From Candidatus Poribacteria bacterium (GTDB lineage: Bacteria; Poribacteria; WGA-4E; GCA-2687025): 64,000 nucleotides of DNA. Shown here piece by piece: positions 41,280 to 48,705 of the stretch. The stretch spans positions 190,632 through 254,631 of the forward strand of contig JAPPNK010000020.1 in assembly GCA_028818695.1 (NCBI GenBank), given 5' to 3'. Within the stretch, counting starts at the first letter, position 1; every line of letters begins with the position of its first letter. The translations under genes were made by a program, and so were the position numbers. The notes under the pieces were generated by a model, which had not been told where the DNA came from, did no database searches, and saw nothing but the letters and a program-made list of their open reading frames with translations.

Positions 41280-41918
41280 TCACCGATCGATCGCTTCTCC
41301 GTTCGAAAGCGTGATCGGATGCTGCGTTTCCGACATCGGTATGCGCCGCGCGCGCGCCAGCACATTCGGGGTCGCCCACTCCCGAACGGGAATGTCGTTG
41401 AGGAACGGTTTCATGGCGTTCAACAGATCCAGATATTCTGTTTGCAGCTTCCCGAAGGTTTCTTCTACAGCAGTTGTTTGCGCCCATTGTTCAGCCTTTT
41501 TATCGCGCGTCAAGCCCAAGTGTTCGACTACACGGGGGTTTTTTTCGAGCAAGGCGTTATACGCCGCAAAAACCTCTTCAGGAGCCCCCTGCGCCTTATA
41601 CTTGTCGTACGCCAGCCCCGCCAGCTCGGCGTAGGCGTCCATCGCGTCTTCCCAGCTTTGAAAATTGTATTGAACAGCCGCGCTTTCCGTCTCCGCGGGA
41701 GCTTCTTCTGTCTCCGCGGCTTCAGCGGCAGCCTCAAGCGCCTCTTGAGGCGGCGTCTGAACGGACGTGAAAGAATAGGCGGATGTTGGCGACTCGTCGA
41801 TAAGCATAAAGAGCTCCTCACCGCGCTCCGTACCGCCGCGCTGTAAGACCCAGACGACTGCCGCCAGCAAGCAGTAGAGAGAAAAGGTCAGGAGGATTCG
41901 ATACGGTTTCATTTTCAT
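41280..41918 (-). CDS. Membrane-anchored protein of unknown function, 3' end frameshifted
   Basis: 212 residues from ATG 41918 (AGGAG about 9 bases upstream). One N-terminal membrane helix (ILLTFSLYCLLAAVVWVL), then an Ala/Glu-rich linker and a helical domain (SWEDAMDAYAELAGLAYDKY, LLEKNPRVVEHLGLTRDKK). The frame stops at 41280 after NGEAIDR, but another frame continues at once with VIYQLGDEDDPGFEEIVMDL and ends at 41188. This reads like the missing C terminus, so a single-base deletion near the GATCGATC at 41284-41291 is likely. Not a recognised family. It follows ftsX by about 130 bp. Confidence 0.65.
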   Translation of the reverse strand: MKMKPYRILLTFSLYCLLAAVVWVLQRGGTERGEELFMLIDESPTSAYSFTSVQTPPQEALEAAAEAAETEEAPAETESAAVQYNFQSWEDAMDAYAELAGLAYDKYKAQGAPEEVFAAYNALLEKNPRVVEHLGLTRDKKAEQWAQTTAVEETFGKLQTEYLDLLNAMKPFLNDIPVREWATPNVLARARRIPMSETQHPITLSNGEAIDR

Positions 41919-42049
41919 TTGCGTCAGCTCCTTTTGATCGCTTCGTTTTGCGCTGCCCCGCCATGCATGTTTTACAGTACTTGATGCGTATGCTGCAACT
42001 GCAACGCGCTTTTTTCGCTGTATGCGCGAATTTTGATTGAGAGCGGCGG

Positions 42050-42901
42050 CTAATTCATCGCCCGAATATGCTTGCGGAGAGGCGCCATACCCGCCAGCAT
42101 CCCGACGAGCGTCGCCCCCGCCGCCACGATTCCCATCTGCTCCGGCTTTAAAAAAGATGTGAAGCCTATAGACGCTCCGTATTGCCAATAAAGTCCGTAC
42201 AAGATCAGCATGCCCAGCCCGCTCCCAAACAGCCCCTCCAGCAAACCTTGCAGCAGCAGCGGGATGCGGATATAGCCGTATGTCGCGCCCAAGAGGCGCA
42301 GAATCGCGATCTCCTCACGCCGGGCGTATACGGTCAGCATGATCGAAAACGCGATGACGACCATCGAGACGGCAGCGATCAAGCCGCCCAGCAGGAACGC
42401 GACCCGCTTCATCTTGTCCAGCTGCTCCATCGCCTCGTTCTCAAAGACGACATCCTCAACGCCCTCCAGCTGTTTCATCTCCTCCGCCATTTTACGCATC
42501 GATTCAGCGTTTCGGTACTCCTCGCCCGCAAACGCCTCAATCGCGACCGGGAACGGGTTCTCTTCAAACCCTTGGAGCATCAGGACGCTGTCGTCTCCGA
42601 ACATTTTTTGGCCTCTCTGGAGCGCCTCGTCTTTCCAGACGATGTGCGTTCGTTCGACCGACTCCATCGCCAGGATCGTCTTTTCCAGCTGCTTGACCTC
42701 CTCTTCGGAGAGCTCGTCCATGATGAAGGCGGCCGCGCCCGCGTTCTTTTCAAACTGCGCCGCCTCCGCATAGACGGCGTTCCGCACCAGATAGAGCGAG
42801 CTGAAAAGCGCCGCTGTGAGCGCGACGATGACGACCGCCAGCAAGCTTACGACGCCGCCATGGCGCACATTTAATAATGCCTCGCGAAAGAGGCGCATCA
42901 T
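42050..42901 (-). CDS. ftsX: Cell-division ABC transporter permease FtsX
   Basis: 283 residues with the FtsX layout: cytoplasmic N terminus, helix 1 (VVSLLAVVIVALTAALFSSLY), a periplasmic loop of about 120 residues (with EENPFPVAIEAFAGEEYRN), then three helices near the C terminus (VAFLLGGLIAAVSMVVIAFSIML, IRIPLLLQGLLEGLFGSGLGM). The segment ARREEIAILRLLGATYGYIR precedes the fold that contacts FtsE. With FtsE it transmits ATP hydrolysis to periplasmic amidase activators during division. ATGA overlap with ftsE. The final residues RKHIRAMN end at the membrane. Confidence 0.93.
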   Translation of the reverse strand: MMRLFREALLNVRHGGVVSLLAVVIVALTAALFSSLYLVRNAVYAEAAQFEKNAGAAAFIMDELSEEEVKQLEKTILAMESVERTHIVWKDEALQRGQKMFGDDSVLMLQGFEENPFPVAIEAFAGEEYRNAESMRKMAEEMKQLEGVEDVVFENEAMEQLDKMKRVAFLLGGLIAAVSMVVIAFSIMLTVYARREEIAILRLLGATYGYIRIPLLLQGLLEGLFGSGLGMLILYGLYWQYGASIGFTSFLKPEQMGIVAAGATLVGMLAGMAPLRKHIRAMN

Positions 42902-43611
42902 GCGATGTCCTCAATCACGCGCCGCCGTTCAATGCGCAGGATGGGCTGGCGCCTTGAAGCCGCCATCGCCGCGTCATGCGTCGCTACGACGACGGTTGTG
43001 CCTCTAAAATTAAACTTCTCAAACAGGTCCAGTATCTCCGTCGACATGCGCGGGTCTAGGTTGCCTGTCGGCTCGTCCGCCAGCAGGACGTTCGGTTCGT
43101 TCACCATGGCGCGGGCGATGCTGACGCGCTGTTGCTCCCCGCCGGAGATTTCGCTCGGATAGGCGTCTCTGCGGTGGGCGAGGCCGACGCGCGGAATGAT
43201 CTCGTCCACCTTCTCGCGTATCGTTCGGCTGGAGGCGCCTGTCACGCGGAGAGCGAGCGCGATGTTTTCAAAGACGGTTCGGCGCGGAAGCAGCTTGAAA
43301 TCCTGAAAGATGAAACTCACCTCGCGCCGATAGTACGCCATGCGCCGTCCGCGCATGTTGCGCAGGTTGATGCGTCCATAAAAGACGGCGCCTTCGATGG
43401 GGCGTATGTCGCCAAACAGCAGGCGCAGCAGCGTCGTTTTGCCGGAGCCGCTCGGACCGAGGAGAAACACAAAACCGCCGCGTTCAATCGTAAAAGAGGC
43501 GCGTTGGATGACCGCTTCTCGGCTGCCGAAGCGCGCCGTCACCTCTTTCGCTTCCAGAATGGGAACCCCCTTCTCGCCGGCGGGGTTATGGATCAGATGT
43601 GTCGTATGCAT
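42898..43611 (-). CDS. ftsE: Cell-division ATP-binding protein FtsE
   Basis: 237 residues from ATG 43611, preferred over ATG 43641 because GGAGAG lies about 4 bases before it. Walker A GPSGSGKTTLLRLLFGD, Q-loop FIFQDFKLLPRRTVFEN (diagnostic of FtsE), signature ISGGEQQRVSIARAMVNEP, Walker B LLADEPTGNLDP and switch VVVATHDAAM are intact. Partner of FtsX. It starts 14 bp after the methyltransferase stop, so the methyltransferase, ftsE and ftsX are co-transcribed. Confidence 0.95.
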   Translation of the reverse strand: MHTTHLIHNPAGEKGVPILEAKEVTARFGSREAVIQRASFTIERGGFVFLLGPSGSGKTTLLRLLFGDIRPIEGAVFYGRINLRNMRGRRMAYYRREVSFIFQDFKLLPRRTVFENIALALRVTGASSRTIREKVDEIIPRVGLAHRRDAYPSEISGGEQQRVSIARAMVNEPNVLLADEPTGNLDPRMSTEILDLFEKFNFRGTTVVVATHDAAMAASRRQPILRIERRRVIEDIA

Positions 43612-43625
43612 GAACTCTCCGCCGT

Positions 43626-44258
43626 TTACAGCGTTTTCCAACCGACAATCAGTCCGTCCCGAATCGGAATGAGCGAGCAGGCGAAGTCGGGATCGCTGTA
43701 TAATAGGCGCGTGATCTCGCGCACGCCGCGCGTCATGTCGTCGTTCACATTCTCGTCCCAGGCGCGCCCGCGCCAGAGCATGTTGTCGACGATCGCCAAG
43801 CCGCCGGGGCGCAGCTTCTCCTTTAAAACCTTATACGAGGCGGGATAACCGTCCTTGTTGATGTCGTTGAAGACGATGTCAAAGGGACCTTCCGCGTTTC
43901 GGAGCGCTTCAACCGCTTCGCCGACGGCGTAGTCGACGCAGTCGTTCAGTTCCATGCGGGAGAGGTACGCCCGCGCTTTTGCGGACAGCTCGTCGTCCCA
44001 GACGACATGGTGGACGGTTCCGCCACCGTTGTCGCGCACGGCTTTTGCGAACCAGGCGGTGGAGTAGCCGTATCCGCTGCCCATCTCAAACACTTTTTGG
44101 GCGCCGACAGCCCGCGCGAGCATGTAGCAGAGCTGCCCTGCCGCCGGCCCGATGATCGGAAATCGGCGCCGCCTCGCCTCTGCCTCCATCTCCTGCAAGA
44201 CCGGGTCGCCATGTTCAGCCAGCGACGCCAAATAGTCGTTCACCTCTAGAAAGTCCAT
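43626..44258 (-). CDS. SAM-dependent O-methyltransferase (family 3)
   Basis: 210 residues from ATG 44258, chosen because AGGAGA lies six bases upstream and homology starts there. The SAM-binding motif is VFEMGSGYGYSTAWFAKAV, followed by HVVWDDELSAKARAYLSRM. The metal/substrate Asp motif FDIVFNDINKDGYPASYKVL matches catechol-O-methyltransferase-like enzymes (usual D-x-x-K). GLAIVDNMLWRGR gives the second metal-binding Asp-Asn. It methylates a hydroxyl, possibly a catechol. Located just upstream of ftsE with no clear functional tie. Confidence 0.9.
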   Translation of the reverse strand: MDFLEVNDYLASLAEHGDPVLQEMEAEARRRRFPIIGPAAGQLCYMLARAVGAQKVFEMGSGYGYSTAWFAKAVRDNGGGTVHHVVWDDELSAKARAYLSRMELNDCVDYAVGEAVEALRNAEGPFDIVFNDINKDGYPASYKVLKEKLRPGGLAIVDNMLWRGRAWDENVNDDMTRGVREITRLLYSDPDFACSLIPIRDGLIVGWKTL

Positions 44259-44293
44259 GCTGTCTCCTGTTCTTTTGTTGCGGCATAACGGGT

Positions 44294-45055
44294 TTAATTT
44301 TGAATGCGCTTCAATCCGCCCCATGCGACGGCCGCCTTGCCTCTCGGCGAGACGGACTGCGGCAGCGGCCCAAACTCCATCACCATGCGCACCTCCTCTT
44401 CGTCGAGGCCGCGCTTCCACAGGTTCAGATCGTCCATCCATCCGTTGAAGGGGCGGTTGTTGTCGATGTTATATCCGACGCGGGCGCCCATGCCCCAGTC
44501 TTTGGCGATAAGTCCGTTTGCGTCTTGGTTGCCGACCATTTCGCCGTTGATGTAGAGAGCGCCTTGACTGCCGTTGTACGTTCCGGCGTAGTGAACCCAT
44601 TCTCCCGCTTTTGCGACGCCGGCGCGTATGTCGAAGAGATTCGCTCCGCCGTCGCTGCGGAGGAGCCAGCGGTAGTTGCCGTCCCCGCGTATTTCAGGAT
44701 GTACGAGCCAGGTGGCGTCGCTTGCGCGGGCGTTGAAGATAGCTTGGTCAGAGATCGCTTTCACATGAACCCATGCCGAGACGGTCATGCCGCTGCGCGG
44801 CGTCAGCTCTTCCGGCCAGTTTTCGCCGTCCAGGTCAATGTAGCTGCCGATTTCAAACAGCGCGACGCGCCCGCGTTCGGCGTCCTGCTCCGAGGTCACC
44901 TTCCCTTCCACGACGCCGTTTCGGCCGTTGCCCGATTTGTCGATCGCGGCGGCTCCGTCAAAGTCTTCATAGTCATAGTAAAGAATGAGATCGGCGTCCT
45001 GCGCCAACGCAAACATGGCGCACGCCCAAACCGCCGCGCATAATGCAACCCGCAT
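44294..45055 (-). CDS. Exported LamG/concanavalin-like domain protein
   Basis: 253 residues. Signal peptide (MRVALCAAVWACAMFALAQ) then one LamG jelly-roll: LILYYDYEDFDGAAAIDKSG, GMTVSAWVHVKAI, GEWVHYAGTYNGSQGALYIN and FNGWMDDLNLWKRGLDEEEV. The C terminus VSPRGKAAVAWGGLKRIQN matches the end of the LamG protein at 53591-54325, a shared tail I associate with Poribacteria. The fold binds glycans or proteins. GGAGG lies about 6 bases before the ATG, and TAGAAT at 45084-45089 (minus strand) may be its -10 box. Confidence 0.85.
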   Translation of the reverse strand: MRVALCAAVWACAMFALAQDADLILYYDYEDFDGAAAIDKSGNGRNGVVEGKVTSEQDAERGRVALFEIGSYIDLDGENWPEELTPRSGMTVSAWVHVKAISDQAIFNARASDATWLVHPEIRGDGNYRWLLRSDGGANLFDIRAGVAKAGEWVHYAGTYNGSQGALYINGEMVGNQDANGLIAKDWGMGARVGYNIDNNRPFNGWMDDLNLWKRGLDEEEVRMVMEFGPLPQSVSPRGKAAVAWGGLKRIQN

Positions 45056-45205
45056 TCGAATCCTCCAGTTGATGTGTGGCTTTATTCTAACGCATTCCGC
45101 AGAAAAATGCAGCGTTTAGAGTTTGGACGCGCTATGTTGCATGGACAAGGCGTTTAGCATACAATCGGGGCGTTGGGCGCAAAGACGCAACGAAAGGAGC
45201 GCGGC

Positions 45206-46315
45206 TTGGCGGAAATCCGCATTGAAGGACTGCGCAAAACATACGGCGGCAAAACAGCGCTGGACGGCGTCGACCTTCATATCGAAGACGGCGAATTCTT
45301 CGGCCTGTTCGGACCGTCCGGCGCCGGCAAAACCTCCCTGCTGCGCTGCGTCGCCGGGCTTGAAACGCCCGACGAAGGGCGCATTCTCATGGACGGCGAG
45401 GATGTGTCCGATCTGCCGCCCTCCGAGCGCGGAGCCGCGATGGTGTTTGAATCGTACGCTCTGTATCCGCATCTCACCGTCTGGGAAAATATCGCGTATC
45501 CGCTGCGCGAACGCAAAATGGAACCGAACGTCGTCAAACAGCGCGTCGAAGAGACCGCCGAACGACTCGGCGTCTCCCACACGCTGAACAGGCGCCCGCA
45601 GACGCTCAGCGGAGGCGAAATGCAGCGCGTCGCAATCGGGCGGGCGATCGCGCGCGAGGCGCGGGCGTACCTGCTGGATGAGCCGCTTTCGCACCTAGAC
45701 GCCCAGCTGCGCGAGCAGATGCGCGCTGAACTGAAACGGCTCCACCGGCAGATGGGCGCGTCGTTCCTCTACGCAACGCCCGACCAGCTGGAAGCGATGA
45801 CGCTGCCCGACCGCATCGCCGCGCTGGACAGCGGGAAGGTTGCGCAGTGCGGACCGCCGCTAGAGCTGTATGATCGTCCGTCGCATGCGTTTGTGGCGCG
45901 TTGTTTGGGCGATCCGCCGATGAACCTGATTGCGGGAAGCGTTGACGGAGAGGGCTTTTTCACAGCGGAGAGCGTTGAGACGCCGCCGCTGCGCGTTAAG
46001 GCGCCGCCGGGGCCGGCTCTGCTGGGCGCGCGCCCTGAGGCGTTGACGTTGAGCGTTGAGGCGGAGGCGCATGACCCTGGGCGTGTGTCGTTTACGGCGC
46101 GCGTCTTTGCCGCCGAGATGCGCGGAGATTACGCTGTCGTCGCATTGACCGCCGGAGAGGAGCGCATCCAGGCTGTCGCGGCGGAACGGCCGAGCGCCTA
46201 TCGATACGACGAGAAGAGGATCGTTTCATTTTTAAAAGAGAATGCTTACTTGATCAATCCAGCGACCGACTCGGTCGTCAGCCTACAAGCCCACATTGAA
46301 GGAGATGTTGAATGA
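45206..46315 (+). CDS. Sugar-type (UgpC/MalK-like) ABC ATP-binding protein with altered Q- and H-loops
   Basis: 369 residues from TTG 45206; AAAGGAG six bases upstream and the MalK-like N terminus AEIRIEGLRKTYGG fix this start. Walker A GPSGAGKTS, signature LSGGEMQRVAIGRA and Walker B YLLDEPLSHLD are intact, and a MalK-type regulatory beta-domain follows from about residue 235. The Q-loop usually written VFQSYALYPH reads VFESYALYPH, and the switch His of THDQ is Pro (ATPDQ), so ATP turnover may be impaired. It overlaps the binding-protein gene by 4 bases. No permease genes are nearby. Confidence 0.88.
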   Translation: MAEIRIEGLRKTYGGKTALDGVDLHIEDGEFFGLFGPSGAGKTSLLRCVAGLETPDEGRILMDGEDVSDLPPSERGAAMVFESYALYPHLTVWENIAYPLRERKMEPNVVKQRVEETAERLGVSHTLNRRPQTLSGGEMQRVAIGRAIAREARAYLLDEPLSHLDAQLREQMRAELKRLHRQMGASFLYATPDQLEAMTLPDRIAALDSGKVAQCGPPLELYDRPSHAFVARCLGDPPMNLIAGSVDGEGFFTAESVETPPLRVKAPPGPALLGARPEALTLSVEAEAHDPGRVSFTARVFAAEMRGDYAVVALTAGEERIQAVAAERPSAYRYDEKRIVSFLKENAYLINPATDSVVSLQAHIEGDVE

Positions 46316-47709
46316 AGCGCCTGCGATGGTTCGTTTTGCCGGCTCTGTTGATTGCGGCTGCCTGCTCGCAGCCCGAAGAAGAAAAAAAGATCACCCTGCA
46401 GATGACCGGTCCCGACTGGCTTCCGATCAGCCTCATGGAGCAGATCTCCGCCGATTTTCCCGCCTACGCCAAAGAGAAACTGGGCTATACGGTCGAGATC
46501 AACATGGACCCTGCGCCGTGGTCAACCTACTATGAACGGCTGACCGCAGCTCTTGCGGCGGGAAGTCCGACCTACGACCTGTTTGTCGCGGACAGCCAGT
46601 GGCTCGGCGATTTTGCCGAAAGCGGGCATATTCTCAAACTGAACGAGCATATTGCGAACGACCCTGAGCTCGCCGCCATCATGGACAAGATTCACCCTGT
46701 CTTAAAGGGGGCGTACTGCGCCTACCCAGGCGGAACGGAAAACTGGTGGGGCTTTCCGCAGGAGGCGGACGTTCAGGGCTTCTTTGTTCGCAAGGACCTG
46801 TTTACGAACGCGGATGAGCGCTCCGCCTTCCAGAGCCGGTACGGACATGAGCTCCCGCAAACTTACGAGGACTGGATGAAGGTGGAGTGGGAACAGGCGC
46901 GCGACTACGCCGAATTTTTCACGCGCAAGGCGGGCGAAACGCTTGCCGGCGAAACGCTCGAAAACGACTTTTTCGGTCTCGCCCTCGCATACAGCAAAGA
47001 GTACGACTTTGTGTCGATGGCATGGCTCCAGTTCCTTTACAATTGGGGCGGCGATGTCTGGGACTGGGAGACGATGCAAGTTGACGGGCATCTGAATTCT
47101 CCCAAAGCGGTCGAGTCGCTTGAATACTTTTTGGACCTGATGCAGTTTCAGCCGCCCGGCTCCGTCAACAACAACCTGGACGGAGTCAACAACGCGGTCG
47201 CCAGCGGACTTGTCGCCATGGCGTCCAACTGGATCGCCGTTAGCCCAGGAGTGATCGAAGACCCGTCCTTCTCGACCGTGACGGACAAGATCATGGTGGT
47301 CGTTCCGCCGGGGGCGAACGGACGTCGTTCGTTTAACCTGGGCGGACAGCCGTTCGTCGTCGGATCGAAGTCGAAGCATGTCAAGGAGGCGCTGGAGTAT
47401 ATCAAGTGGTGGTTTCAGGACGCGCAGCAGCAGCGTTTTGCGGAGGGCGGCGGGCTCCCGTCCACGACGGCTCTCATTGAGAGCGATGAATTTAAGAAAA
47501 GCCGCGCATGGACGCGCGCCTTTGCCGACACGATCCCGTACCAGCGCGACGTCTGGAAGCATCCAAAGTTCTTTTCCATGATCACCGCGCAGCAGGAGGA
47601 GCTGCATAAGGCGGTGTCGGGCGAGCAGACGGCGCAGGAGGCGCTGGAAAACGCCGCGCTCAGACAGGAGGGCATCCTGGAAGAATGGCGCAAGGATAAG
47701 GGGGAATGA
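46312..47709 (+). CDS. Extracellular solute-binding lipoprotein, family 1 (sugar type)
   Basis: 465 residues. Lipobox AAAC with Cys18, then a mature domain KITLQMTGPDWLPISLMEQI typical of family 1 sugar-binding proteins. TYDLFVADSQWLGDFAESGH and GFPQEADVQGFFVRKDLF match the first lobe, and VVPPGANGRRSFNLGGQPFV the second. It delivers a sugar or glycerol-phosphate-like ligand to a permease that is not encoded here. The ATG overlaps the ATPase stop, and the oxidoreductase follows 3 bp later. Confidence 0.9.
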   Translation: MKRLRWFVLPALLIAAACSQPEEEKKITLQMTGPDWLPISLMEQISADFPAYAKEKLGYTVEINMDPAPWSTYYERLTAALAAGSPTYDLFVADSQWLGDFAESGHILKLNEHIANDPELAAIMDKIHPVLKGAYCAYPGGTENWWGFPQEADVQGFFVRKDLFTNADERSAFQSRYGHELPQTYEDWMKVEWEQARDYAEFFTRKAGETLAGETLENDFFGLALAYSKEYDFVSMAWLQFLYNWGGDVWDWETMQVDGHLNSPKAVESLEYFLDLMQFQPPGSVNNNLDGVNNAVASGLVAMASNWIAVSPGVIEDPSFSTVTDKIMVVVPPGANGRRSFNLGGQPFVVGSKSKHVKEALEYIKWWFQDAQQQRFAEGGGLPSTTALIESDEFKKSRAWTRAFADTIPYQRDVWKHPKFFSMITAQQEELHKAVSGEQTAQEALENAALRQEGILEEWRKDKGE

Positions 47710-47712
47710 GCG

Positions 47713-48705
47713 GTGAAGACGCGCCATGTCGCCTTAAAACAGGCGCCGGACGGAATGCCGTCGCTGAACGATTTTCAGATCATCGAAGCGGAGCTTCCCG
47801 ATCTTAAGCCTGGCGAAGCGCTGATTGAGAATCTGTATATGTCGGTTGATCCGTATATGCGGGGAATGATGCGGGCGGGGGCGTCCGATCCGCCGGCTCC
47901 GCTTTCGGGGGGCGCGGTTGGGCGCGTCGTTCGTTCAAGGCTGGACGGGCTGCCTGAAGGCTGCGTTGTGTTGACCGGAAGCGGCTGGCGCGAGCATTTT
48001 ATAACGGACAGCGCGGGTCATGAGCGGGTGTACGAGTTGTCCGCCCCGTTGTCCGCCTACCTGGGCGTGTTGGGGATGCCTGGTTTCACCGCCTGGTACG
48101 GGTTGAACCGCATCGGCCGTCCGCAGGCGGGGGAGACGTTGGTTGTGTCGGCGGGGGCTGGGGCGGTCGGCTCGCTGGTCGGGCAGCTGGGAAAACGCGC
48201 CGGCTGCCGCGTCGTCGGCGTCGTCGGCTCTGAAGAGAAGCGGCGGTATGCGCTGGAGACGCTCGGGTACGACGCGGCTCTGAACTGGCGCAAAGGCGGT
48301 CTCGGCGCCGCGCTATCAGAGGCATGTCCAGAAGGCATCGACATCTATTTCGAGAATGTGGGCGGCGCGCTGCTGGAAGCGGTTTTAGACCGGATCAACT
48401 TCGGCGCCCGAATCCCTGTATGCGGGATGATTTCGCAGTATAATCTAAAGGAGCCTGAACCGGGACCGAGCAACCTGTTTCAGCTGATTGGACGCCGAGC
48501 CGAGATGAAAGGATATATCATCAGCGACCACGGCGAATTGAAACCGCAGTTTTTGGAGGAGGTCGCGCCGCTCGTCGCAGACGGCAGCGTCCAGTATTCC
48601 GAAACGATTTCGGACGGCTTAGAGAGCGCCCCGCAAGCGTTTATCGATCTTTTCTTGGGACGGAATATTGGAAAAATGGCGGTGAAGTTGAACGATGAGG
48701 CTTAG
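47713..48705 (+). CDS. NADP-dependent oxidoreductase (MDR family, CurA/PTGR type)
   Basis: 330 residues from a GTG at 47713, three bases after the previous stop. IENLYMSVDPYMRGMM is the family N-terminal motif, GMPGFTAWYGLNRIGRPQAG is also typical, and the NADPH-binding Rossmann motif is SAGAGAVGSLVGQLGKRAGC. The sequence IDIYFENVGGALLEAVLDRI follows. These medium-chain enzymes reduce alpha,beta-unsaturated ketones such as curcumin or prostaglandin derivatives; zinc ligands are absent as expected. Its end overlaps the HEAT gene by 11 bases. Confidence 0.92.
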   Translation: MKTRHVALKQAPDGMPSLNDFQIIEAELPDLKPGEALIENLYMSVDPYMRGMMRAGASDPPAPLSGGAVGRVVRSRLDGLPEGCVVLTGSGWREHFITDSAGHERVYELSAPLSAYLGVLGMPGFTAWYGLNRIGRPQAGETLVVSAGAGAVGSLVGQLGKRAGCRVVGVVGSEEKRRYALETLGYDAALNWRKGGLGAALSEACPEGIDIYFENVGGALLEAVLDRINFGARIPVCGMISQYNLKEPEPGPSNLFQLIGRRAEMKGYIISDHGELKPQFLEEVAPLVADGSVQYSETISDGLESAPQAFIDLFLGRNIGKMAVKLNDEA

